Positions 25,711-32,032 of a stretch of DNA of 47,563 nucleotides are shown in pieces (position 1 is the first letter of the stretch; each line of letters begins with the position of its first letter). The stretch comes from an uncultured Bacteroidia bacterium (GTDB lineage: Bacteria; Bacteroidota; Bacteroidia; Bacteroidales; F082). The notes below the pieces were generated by a model. That model was not told the origin of the DNA and ran no database searches. It saw only the letters and a program-made list of their open reading frames with translations. A program made the position numbers and the translations under genes. The DNA lies in the NCBI GenBank assembly GCA_902770835.1, contig CACXUM010000029.1:1-47563 (forward strand), written 5' to 3'.

Positions 25711-26891
25711 TGAAAAACAACACTTGGACGATTATAAAAAAGGAGTGCGCGCGTTTCTTCGGCGACCGCACCATGCTGCTCACCACGGTCGTCATGCCGG
25801 GTTTGATGATTTACCTCATCTATTCCTTCATGGGCAACAACTTTATGGAACCCAAGGACTTGGACCGTGCCACGCTTTATGTGGAGAACATGCCTGAAAG
25901 CCTGCACCCGATGTTGGAGGCTTTGCTTTTGGACATGGTGACCGAGGACGTTGATTTCGAGCAACTTCGCGGAAAACTCGCCTTGAAGGAAAGCAAGTTT
26001 GCCGTGCTCGCGTTTCCCGAAGGCTTCGATTCGCTGACTGCCCAATACGACCCGGCGAGCGGTTTGCCCGCGCCGAATGTGCAGCTGCTCTACAATTCCG
26101 CTTCGGAGTCGTCGCAGCAGGCCTATACGATGGTGAGTACTGCCTTGAACGCTTACGAAAACATGTACTGCAACCGTTTCGACATCAACGCCTCCGACGA
26201 CGAATCGGCTGTGTTCGACCTTGCTTCCAACGAGGATGTGGTGGGCAATCTCTTCAGCAAACTGATTCCGATGCTGCTGCTTATGGTGGCGTTCATGGGT
26301 TGCATGTCCATCGCGCCGCCGTCCATAGCGGGCGAGAAGGAACGCGGAACGATTGCCACTTTGTTGGTCACGCCGTTGAAACGCCGCGAGTTGGCCTTGG
26401 GCAAGGTGCTGAGCCTCTCGCTTTTCTCCATGTTGAGCGGCTTGTCGAGTTTCACGGGCATGATGCTCTCTTTGCCCAAACTGATTCGTGCCGACGAGTT
26501 GGGCATGGATGCCAATATCTACCAAGCCTCTGATTATGTTGTGCTTTTATTGTTGATTTTCAGTACTATACTGATTTTGGTTTCGGTTGCGTCCATCGTT
26601 TCTGCCTACGCCAAATCGGTGAAAGCGGCTTCCACCATCATGGCACCTTTGATGATTGTGGTGATGTTGGTCGGGATGTTGCCGATGATGTCGGGCACAG
26701 AAGTGTCCAATCTCGCATATTTTGCCATTCCGGTTTACAACAGCGTGCTCTGCATGTCGCAGGTCTTTGCCCACGAGGCATCGATGGCGGCGGTCGTCGT
26801 CACCATTGTCGCCAACGTGCTTTACACAGCTTTGGGCATTTGGATTCTCACGCGGATGTTCGACAGCGAGAAGGTGATGTTCTCGAAATAA
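25710..26891 (+). CDS. ABC-2 type transporter permease, NatB-like
   Basis: The start is the ATG at 25710 overlapping the upstream stop by one base; a GTG at 25707 is also possible. The 393-residue protein has one N-terminal helix (MLLTTVVMPGLMIYLIYSFM), a large extracytoplasmic loop (about 45-175) and five or more helices in the C-terminal half (LIPMLLLMVAFMGCMSI, VVLLLLIFSTILILVSVASI, IMAPLMIVVMLVGMLPMM). EKERGTIATLLVTPLKR is the conserved ABC-2 cytoplasmic motif. With the preceding ATPase it forms an exporter. Confidence 0.92.
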   Translation: MKNNTWTIIKKECARFFGDRTMLLTTVVMPGLMIYLIYSFMGNNFMEPKDLDRATLYVENMPESLHPMLEALLLDMVTEDVDFEQLRGKLALKESKFAVLAFPEGFDSLTAQYDPASGLPAPNVQLLYNSASESSQQAYTMVSTALNAYENMYCNRFDINASDDESAVFDLASNEDVVGNLFSKLIPMLLLMVAFMGCMSIAPPSIAGEKERGTIATLLVTPLKRRELALGKVLSLSLFSMLSGLSSFTGMMLSLPKLIRADELGMDANIYQASDYVVLLLLIFSTILILVSVASIVSAYAKSVKAASTIMAPLMIVVMLVGMLPMMSGTEVSNLAYFAIPVYNSVLCMSQVFAHEASMAAVVVTIVANVLYTALGIWILTRMFDSEKVMFSK

Positions 26892-26894
26892 ACG

Positions 26895-26924
26895 AAAAAG
26901 AGCGGTGTTTGCCGCTCTTTTTCA
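26895..26924. terminator. Bidirectional terminator between natB-like and dipeptidase genes
   Basis: GAAAAAGAGCGG and CCGCTCTTTTTC enclose a 6-base loop; A-runs and T-runs on both sides allow it to serve both convergent genes. Confidence 0.85.
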
Positions 26925-26944
26925 ATTCTGTGTTTTTCAATTGT

Positions 26945-28321
26945 TTAAGCCAATTCCCCGCCCTTCGCAAAGTGCTGGTAGAAAGCGACAATCGTCTCAA
27001 TGCCTTTGTAGAAATGGTCGAGACGGTAGTTCTCGTTGGGCGAGTGGATGGCGTCTTCGCCGAGGCCGAAGCCCATCAGGATGGACTTGATGCCAAGCAC
27101 TTCCTCGAACCTTGCGATGATCGGAATCGAGCCGCCCGAGCGCATCGGGATGGGCTGCTTGCCGTAGGTGTCCATGTAGGCGGCTTCGGCGGCCTTGTAA
27201 GCTGGCAGGTCGATGGGGCAGCCGTAGGCCTGACCGCCATGCAGCGGCGTGACCTTCACCGAGACGTATTCGGGAGCGTTCTTCTCGAGATAGTCCTTCA
27301 CCAAAGCAGCAATCTTCTCGTGGTTTTGGTTGGGCACCAAGCGGCACGACAGTTTGGCGTAGGCCTTCGAAGGCAGCACGGTCTTGGAGCCTTCGCCCGT
27401 GTAGCCGCCCCACATTCCGCAAAGGTCGAAGCTGGGGCGCACGCCCACGCGCTCAATCTTGGTGTAGCCTTCCTCGCCGCGCAAAGCCTTCACACCGAGG
27501 CTGTTCTTGTAGTCAGCCTCGCTGTACGGCGCCATGTTGAGCAGTTCGCGCTCGCGGGCTGAACATTCAATGACATCGTCGTAGAAATGCGGAATGGTGA
27601 TGTGGTTGTTCTCGTCGGTGCATTTGGCAATCATCTCGCACAAGGTGTTGAGCGGGTTGGCCACGCTACCGCCGAAGAGGCCGGAGTGGAGGTCGGCGTT
27701 GGGGCCGGTGACCTCGATTTCCCAATAGGCCAAGCCGCGCAAGCCCGTGGTGATGCTCGGCACGTCGGTGGCAATCATCGAGGTGTCGGAAACGAGGATG
27801 ACGTCGGCCTTCACGAGGTCTTTGTATTCCTCAATCCACTTCGAGAGGCTGCCCGATCCGATTTCCTCCTCGCCTTCGAGCATGAACTTTACATTGCAGG
27901 GCAAAGTGTTGGTTTTCACCATCGTTTCAAAGGCTTTGGCGTGCATGAACGACTGTCCTTTGTCGTCGTCGGCGCCGCGAGCCCAGATTTTTCCGTCTTT
28001 GACGACGGGTTCAAACGGGTCGGTGTGCCACAGGTCGATGGGATCGACGGGCATCACGTCGTAGTGGCCGTAAACCAGCACGGTAGGCAGTTTCGGGTCG
28101 ATGGTTTTCTCGCCATAGACGATGGGATTGCCCTCGGTGGGCATCACCTCTGCCTTGTCGGCGCCGGCTTTCAAAAGATGGTCGCGCCAGCACTCGGCAC
28201 AGCGGATCATGTCGGGCTTGTGCGCCGATTCCGAGCTGATGGACGGGATTCTGATCAGGTCAAACAATTCCTCAAGGAAACGCTCCTTGTTGGCTTCGAT
28301 GTAGTTGTTGGTGATTTGCAT
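26945..28321 (-). CDS. M20-family dipeptidase
   Basis: I use the ATG at 28321 (MQITNNYIEANKERF), 458 residues; a promoter box at 28369-28377 excludes the longer frame. It is a co-catalytic metallopeptidase. Metal ligands are H86 in YGHYDVMP, D118/D119 in RGADDDKGQ, the catalytic Glu pair in EGEEEIGSG (about 149-157), an Asp in VSDTSM, and a C-terminal His in IHSPNENY. Related enzymes cleave dipeptides in the cytosol. There is no signal peptide. Confidence 0.93.
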   Translation of the reverse strand: MQITNNYIEANKERFLEELFDLIRIPSISSESAHKPDMIRCAECWRDHLLKAGADKAEVMPTEGNPIVYGEKTIDPKLPTVLVYGHYDVMPVDPIDLWHTDPFEPVVKDGKIWARGADDDKGQSFMHAKAFETMVKTNTLPCNVKFMLEGEEEIGSGSLSKWIEEYKDLVKADVILVSDTSMIATDVPSITTGLRGLAYWEIEVTGPNADLHSGLFGGSVANPLNTLCEMIAKCTDENNHITIPHFYDDVIECSARERELLNMAPYSEADYKNSLGVKALRGEEGYTKIERVGVRPSFDLCGMWGGYTGEGSKTVLPSKAYAKLSCRLVPNQNHEKIAALVKDYLEKNAPEYVSVKVTPLHGGQAYGCPIDLPAYKAAEAAYMDTYGKQPIPMRSGGSIPIIARFEEVLGIKSILMGFGLGEDAIHSPNENYRLDHFYKGIETIVAFYQHFAKGGELA

Positions 28322-28368
28322 AATTATTGAATTTGGAATTTCAAGATTTGAAGATTTCAAGATTGTGG

Positions 28369-28377
28369 GCAAAGATA
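28369..28377 (-). promoter_or_regulatory. Promoter -7 box TATCTTTGC (dipeptidase)
   Basis: A perfect TAnnTTTGC on the minus strand, 47 bases upstream of the ATG at 28321. Confidence 0.6.
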
Positions 28378-28423
28378 GGGAATTCTTTTGAAAATCGTTT
28401 TGGTTGGATTCAGAAAATTTGTG

Positions 28424-28432
28424 TATTTTTGC
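28424..28432 (+). promoter_or_regulatory. Promoter -7 box TATTTTTGC
   Basis: A perfect match ahead of the small antitoxin-like gene at 28462, which also has a GGAGC ribosome-binding sequence. Confidence 0.6.
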
Positions 28433-28461
28433 GCATAATATAACAAAAAAGGAGCAAAATT

Positions 28462-28620
28462 ATGGCTTTAGAAATTAGACCTATCCCTGTTTTGACAGGC
28501 ATTGATGCAGAACGTTTTATAGAGGAAGCAGAAGCTGTAGAGCGCAATCCTCATACGATTGAATTGGCTCTTTCCCAAGAAGACTTTGAGAGGATGATGT
28601 CTAAGGCTCAATTAAATTGA
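28462..28620 (+). CDS. Small antitoxin-like protein upstream of a GNAT remnant
   Basis: A 52-residue protein: MALEIRPIPVLTGIDAERF, then EEAEAVERNPHTIELALS and a short tail. It has a promoter and a GGAGC ribosome-binding site. The pattern of a short acidic protein followed by a GNAT acetyltransferase fits a GNAT-type toxin-antitoxin pair, with this as the antitoxin. The tail may be shortened: its stop is followed directly, in the same frame, by the GNAT remnant, suggesting a deletion junction near 28600-28625. Confidence 0.65.
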   Translation: MALEIRPIPVLTGIDAERFIEEAEAVERNPHTIELALSQEDFERMMSKAQLN

Positions 28621-28788
28621 CTTTGTGCTGATTCTTATAACGTGAAAAGTGCATTAGGTTTCTATGAAAAGAATGGTTTCCGATACCTTTTCTCTACCGA
28701 AAACCAAGAAGCCAAAAATTCGGGTCTGCCAATGCCAATGAAAACAAGGTATATGTATTTTGATTTGCTGGATGTCCTTGAGAGATAA
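28621..28788 (+). pseudogene. C-terminal remnant of a GNAT acetyltransferase
   Basis: Translating from 28621 gives 55 codons. ADSYNVKSALGFYEKNGFRY is the acetyl-CoA-site end of a GNAT fold, and the end is TRYMYFDLLDVLER. There is no start codon, and the first two thirds of the domain are missing. It abuts the stop of the antitoxin-like ORF in frame. It is best read as a decayed GNAT toxin. Confidence 0.75.
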
Positions 28789-28963
28789 GGGCGAAATGAA
28801 ATTCATTGATAGTAGTAAATGTTTAAAAATCAACATAATTAAGTAATTAAAATTAAACTATATCGAAATATAATAAAGGCAAAATAGCGTTTGTAACTGG
28901 TTCTTGAACACCATTTTCCACAACGCCTTTCTTGGAAGGCAACCAATCAAGACCAAGTTATTG

Positions 28964-29055
28964 ATGCCGTATTTCTATGCGGCGTGGAATGACTTGTTAG
29001 ATTGGTGGGCGTGGAAACCCGGTGTTCAAGCAAGGAATGAATTCCACGCTTTTTT
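28964..29055 (+). promoter_or_regulatory. Attenuator-like leader before the small HTH gene
   Basis: GCGTGGAA (29009-29016) can pair with TTCCACGC (29042-29049), which is followed by six T, as in an intrinsic terminator. A second GCGTGGAA at 28982-28989 could compete for the same partner. An ATG at 28964 opens a frame reading MPYFYAAWNDLLDWWAWKPG with four Trp codons across this region. It could be a terminator, an attenuator or chance; 28789-28963 shows nothing else I can name. Confidence 0.4.
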
Positions 29056-29074
29056 ATATCCAAATCTCACGAAC

Positions 29075-29305
29075 ATGGCCACACAAGAAGCACCACATAT
29101 CGGACACCTTATTAAAGAAGAACTCGCCCGGCAGGAGCGGACGGTGGCGTGGCTTGCCCGTAAATTGTGTTGCTCGCGGCAGAATGTCTATCATCTTTTC
29201 GAGTGCCGATGGATTAATACTGAAATCCTTACAAGGCTTTGTGACATAATGGATTGCAACTTCTTCAAAGTCTATTCAGACCATTGGGAAAACCAGAAAC
29301 CGTAA
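29075..29305 (+). CDS. Small helix-turn-helix regulator
   Basis: I use the ATG at 29075 (MATQEAPHIGHLIKEEL), 76 residues. The frame is open upstream, but related small Bacteroidota HTH proteins begin at this point. ARQERTVAWLARKLCCSRQN is a helix-turn-helix of the XRE-like type, followed by VYHLFECRWINTEILTRLCD and NFFKVYSDHW. It probably regulates genes in the accessory island, perhaps the adjacent peptide locus; that is inference. Confidence 0.7.
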   Translation: MATQEAPHIGHLIKEELARQERTVAWLARKLCCSRQNVYHLFECRWINTEILTRLCDIMDCNFFKVYSDHWENQKP

Positions 29306-29396
29306 AATGATATTTGACACTATTGTAAAACCATTTGTTGCACAAGTGACAAATAATCCGTTACGTTGTAATTGTTTGATTTTTAGTTTGTTTCTC

Positions 29397-29405
29397 TATT
29401 TTTGC
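29397..29405 (+). promoter_or_regulatory. Promoter -7 box TATTTTTGC (peptide locus)
   Basis: A perfect TAnnTTTGC. TTTG about 20-30 bases upstream may be the -33 element. The leader to the first small ORF is about 60 bases and contains a short GCCT/AGGC hairpin at 29436-29457. Confidence 0.6.
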
Positions 29406-29466
29406 GGAGTTTAATTCATCAACTAAAACCGAAGAGCCTGATGGGATATAACTAGGCAAAAAAGTT

Positions 29467-29631
29467 ATGGCAAAGGATTTGCAAGAAATTATTGAAAAAG
29501 AAAACTCAGATGGTACCGTCACCTATACCGCTATTAATACGGATGGCGATGTTAAAACCGTTACAAGTAGTTATGACTCTCAGTCAAGCAAGGATGATGC
29601 AAAATCGGAAGCAATACGTGGAGTGTTGTAA
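29467..29631 (+). CDS. Small ORF, possible first RiPP precursor
   Basis: A 54-residue peptide: MAKDLQEIIEKENSDGTVTY, a middle rich in Thr/Asp/Ser, and the end KSEAIRGVL. It has an acidic, helical start and a polar Thr/Ser-rich remainder. It lies between a perfect promoter and the second small ORF, all in one orientation with the SPASM maturase. It could be a RiPP precursor or an accessory small protein. I do not recognise a family. Confidence 0.55.
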   Translation: MAKDLQEIIEKENSDGTVTYTAINTDGDVKTVTSSYDSQSSKDDAKSEAIRGVL

Positions 29632-29710
29632 AATAGGCCAAACAAACATCTGAATAAAATAAATCCAAAACCTACGAAGGTGTAAGAGTAGGGAACAAAA
29701 CAACAGAATT

Positions 29711-29854
29711 ATGGGTAAAAAAGAAGAATTCGAACGAGCGACAAAAAAAGTTGAGGATATGATTAAGGAGGTATCAAAGCCGACTGCTACAACAAGCGGT
29801 TTTGGTCATGCTCGTCCTGACAGATGTTGCCCAGGAGAATACATCGGTCGCTAA
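29711..29854 (+). CDS. Putative RiPP precursor peptide (Cys-Cys core)
   Basis: A 47-residue peptide. The leader is charged and helical (MGKKEEFERATKKVEDMIKE, 1-20), then VSKPTATTSG and a Gly/Arg/Cys/Pro-rich end, FGHARPDRCCPGEYIGR (31-47). A helical leader followed by a small Cys-containing core, just ahead of a radical SAM/SPASM gene, is the classic RiPP arrangement. Candidate modification residues are the adjacent C39-C40, Tyr44, and the Thr/Ser stretch. A stem-loop follows between it and the maturase gene. No exporter or protease is seen nearby. Confidence 0.65.
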   Translation: MGKKEEFERATKKVEDMIKEVSKPTATTSGFGHARPDRCCPGEYIGR

Positions 29855-29864
29855 ACCTAAAAGC

Positions 29865-29897
29865 AAACCAGCCATTGTAAAACACATTGGCTGGTTT
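29865..29897 (+). terminator. Stem-loop between precursor and maturase (partial terminator)
   Basis: AAACCAGCCA (29865-29874) and TGGCTGGTTT (29888-29897) enclose a 13-base loop, followed by CATTTTGTATT. The T-tract is interrupted, so some read-through into the maturase gene is expected, keeping precursor mRNA in excess. Confidence 0.6.
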
Positions 29898-29913
29898 CAT
29901 TTTGTATTATCAC

Positions 29914-31128
29914 ATGTACTACCATCTTAATAACTCTATATACCTGGTTTCTGGATATAGTTATGGATGTATTTATGATTTGTTGCATAACAAATTATAC
30001 CATGTTGCTAATGATGTTATAGAAATAATCAGTAGGATTGTTTTAAACAATACACTTACGAAAGAAAACTGTTCATTTTTATCCTATTTTTTGGATAAAA
30101 AGATACTGGTAGAAAAAGACAAACCTTGTAAGAGGATACCACTATTGACAGATGTGTATAATTATCCAAGACAAATTGATTTTGCCTGGATAGAGGTTAC
30201 TAATTCTTGTAATCTCAAATGTATTCATTGTTATAACGAAAAGGCGAACATCAAAAAGACTTTTCTCCGTTTTGAAGAGTTCAAGTACATTGTTGATGAA
30301 CTCACAAGTATTGGAATCAATAAAATACAAATTATAGGTGGAGAACCTTTTTTGTTAGAAAAGAATACGTTATTTGAAATGATGGGCTATCTGTCAGGTA
30401 AAGTTGATAGTTTTGAAATTTTTACCAATGGAACACTAAACACAAAGGAAGATCTCTTGTATATTAAAACGCATTGTCCTAATGTACATATAGCCACTTC
30501 TTTACATTCTAATATTCAAAAAGAACATGAGCGCGTGACCCAAGTATTGGGGTCTTATGAATTAGCCGTTACGAATATAAGGAATGCAAAAGAAATAGAA
30601 TTGCCTATTAGGTATGTGGGGACGTTAATAGGCTGTATTAATGTTGGAAAAGAACTTGAATTTGGACCGCCCTCAAGAAGGGACTATATAAGATTGTCAG
30701 GAAATGCCATACTTCAATTGTACAATGATGAATTACTAAAAGAGCGTGTTATAACAGAAAAAAGATTTGAAATTGAAAACTTAAAGGAACGAGTGGATGT
30801 GGTTTACAATGAAAACTGTTTTTCCACTCATTTATATGTTGGATGCGATATGGAGGTATATCCATGTCCTATGGAACGAAGAATCTCTCATGGAAATTTG
30901 AAGGGGAAGCATTTATCGGAACTTTTGGAAAACAGCATTTTAGATTTTTCTAAAGATGAGATTGAAGGTTGCAAAGATTGTGAATATAGGTATTTGTGCA
31001 TTGATTGCCGACCAGATTCGATTACTGGTAACTTTTTTGAAAAGCCTTGGTATTGCACTTACAACCCATACAAAGGAGAATGGGTAACTTTTGAGGAGTT
31101 TAAAGAATCAATAAAAGCGAAGCAATAA
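29914..31128 (+). CDS. Radical SAM/SPASM peptide maturase
   Basis: I choose the ATG at 29914 (404 residues); the longer frame starts with a TTG inside the stem-loop. Residues 1-75 form a small domain (YYHLNNSIYLVSGYSYGCIY) like the N-terminal part of other Bacteroidota peptide maturases, possibly the precursor-recognition element. The radical SAM motif CNLKCIHC has C99, C103 and C106; GGEP is at 142-145. A SPASM domain with two auxiliary [4Fe-4S] clusters is indicated by C311, C318, C353, C356, C362, C365 and C381. Such enzymes install thioether, C-C or other crosslinks in precursor peptides. Similarity to the SPASM enzyme of grasp-with-spasm systems is possible, but no ATP-grasp gene is present. 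Base composition is clearly more AT-rich than the neighbours, a sign of transfer. Confidence 0.85.
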   Translation: MYYHLNNSIYLVSGYSYGCIYDLLHNKLYHVANDVIEIISRIVLNNTLTKENCSFLSYFLDKKILVEKDKPCKRIPLLTDVYNYPRQIDFAWIEVTNSCNLKCIHCYNEKANIKKTFLRFEEFKYIVDELTSIGINKIQIIGGEPFLLEKNTLFEMMGYLSGKVDSFEIFTNGTLNTKEDLLYIKTHCPNVHIATSLHSNIQKEHERVTQVLGSYELAVTNIRNAKEIELPIRYVGTLIGCINVGKELEFGPPSRRDYIRLSGNAILQLYNDELLKERVITEKRFEIENLKERVDVVYNENCFSTHLYVGCDMEVYPCPMERRISHGNLKGKHLSELLENSILDFSKDEIEGCKDCEYRYLCIDCRPDSITGNFFEKPWYCTYNPYKGEWVTFEEFKESIKAKQ

Positions 31129-31217
31129 TCAAGTAAGGAGAGGGAAGTAAGAAAAGACTTGTTTCCAATGTTATTATTTTGTAGTTCAATGTATTGGCAG
31201 AAAAATATGCAATTATC

Positions 31218-31310
31218 ACTTGACGGAATCTCACAAAAAATCAAGGATTCCGTCAAGTTATCCATTATATTTTGACGGAATCTCGCAAAATTTGGCACAT
31301 TCCGTCAAGT
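31218..31310. repeat. Hairpin doublet (52-bp spacing), GGAATC core
   Basis: The first palindrome has 13-bp perfect arms, ACTTGACGGAATC (31218-31230) and GATTCCGTCAAGT (31246-31258). The second has 10-bp arms, TTGACGGAAT (31272-31281) and ATTCCGTCAA (31299-31308). The TTGACGG starts are 52 bases apart, the same spacing as the doublets at 8276 and 9837. It abuts the stop codon of an ATPase remnant on the minus strand. Confidence 0.92.
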
Positions 31311-31492
31311 TATAATGGGGTTTCGTTGGATGTAAATAGCTGTTCTAAAGTTACTTGCGATTGTGCTATATCGCTGTAAATGTTGCGTTTTACGCCGTAG
31401 GTTGTTATCATGGTGAGGTGCAATACTTTGCGGATTTTGGAGTATAGGTGGTCGTATTCATCCCACAATGCGCCTTGTTTTTTCGGATATTG
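31310..31492 (-). pseudogene. C-terminal remnant of a DUF234/archaeal-type ATPase
   Basis: On the minus strand, from 31492 to a TAA at 31310-31312, the frame reads QYPKKQGALWDEYDHLYSKI, then LTMITTYGVKRNIYSDIAQS and QVTLEQLF. This matches the end of the ATPase at 8382-9806 (LPTLITANGASQNSYVSEMA, then FQLTLDDLF) in pattern and position. No start codon or ATPase core remains. It lies directly after, and in the same frame as, the RelE-type toxin stop at 31493-31495. Its own stop touches the hairpin doublet. Confidence 0.75.
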
Positions 31493-31783
31493 TTATTCGT
31501 GCATGTTCTGCGCGTGGCAGGCATCAACAACGGTTACTGTCTTACCATCGAAAGTGTAGGCGAAATACCACTTGTCAGCATTGGCCATATAATAGCCCTT
31601 CCAACGTGATAATGTGGGCTCGCGCCTAAGAAGGTTGTTTTCTATTCCATAGATGGAATCGAAAGCATCATTAACATTCTTCTCCATCAATGCCAAAGAG
31701 TAGGTGTGCTTATACTTTTTGGAGACATTTCGATAGAACGCAGTTATCTTCTGTGCACAACGTTTCCTGATAATGTAATTCAT
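31493..31783 (-). CDS. RelE/ParE-type toxin
   Basis: A 96-residue basic protein, MNYIIRKRCAQKITAFYRNV, ending KWYFAYTFDGKTVTVVDACH plus AQNMHE. That C-terminal pattern (a strand pair, then DACHxQNMHE) is typical of a Bacteroidota RelE/ParE-like toxin group. Its ATG overlaps the antitoxin stop by 4 bases (ATGA). Members usually cleave mRNA at the ribosome or inhibit gyrase; which applies here cannot be told. Confidence 0.8.
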   Translation of the reverse strand: MNYIIRKRCAQKITAFYRNVSKKYKHTYSLALMEKNVNDAFDSIYGIENNLLRREPTLSRWKGYYMANADKWYFAYTFDGKTVTVVDACHAQNMHE

Positions 31784-31989
31784 GGCCGAGTGTACTCCTC
31801 CCTAACTGCTGCTAAGGTCATTTCACGAGCCTCCTCGATACTCATGGTTTCAGTGTCTCCAAATTCCATTTGCTGGATGCGCAAATCTATCAATTCCTGT
31901 GCCCACCTGCGGATGGCAGCCATGTCGGAAAGGCTCGGATTCACTCCACGAAGTACTTCTTCATCAATTCTAACGGTTACGGTACACAT
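31780..31989 (-). CDS. Antitoxin of the RelE-type toxin
   Basis: A 69-residue protein: MCTVTVRIDEEVLRGVNPSL, AAIRRWAQELIDLRIQQMEF, MSIEEAREMTLAAVREEYTR. The N-terminal strand plus helices suggests a ribbon-helix-helix-like DNA-binding part, with a C-terminal toxin-binding tail. It precedes and overlaps the toxin gene, and is driven by a perfect promoter box at 32007-32015. Confidence 0.78.
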   Translation of the reverse strand: MCTVTVRIDEEVLRGVNPSLSDMAAIRRWAQELIDLRIQQMEFGDTETMSIEEAREMTLAAVREEYTRP

Positions 31990-32006
31990 AACAATCTTTT
32001 ATTTGT

Positions 32007-32015
32007 GCAAAAGTA
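32007..32015 (-). promoter_or_regulatory. Promoter -7 box TACTTTTGC (RelE-type pair)
   Basis: A perfect TAnnTTTGC on the minus strand, 17 bases before the antitoxin ATG. Confidence 0.6.
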
Positions 32016-32032
32016 CGCATAAATTTTTTATC

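Noticed and set aside
28904-29074. N-terminal extension of the small HTH protein
   Set aside because: Related HTH proteins start at the equivalent of 29075, and the extension spans a terminator-like hairpin. It is kept only as a possible leader.
29436-29692. Riboswitch-like motifs before the two small ORFs (GCCT/AGGC and CCTAC/GTAGG hairpins)
   Set aside because: Both stems are only 4-5 bp and match no riboswitch class I recognise; they may be chance structures.
29887-29913. Earlier TTG start for the radical SAM gene
   Set aside because: It falls in the loop and right arm of a perfect stem-loop; the ATG at 29914 gives the expected N-terminal domain.
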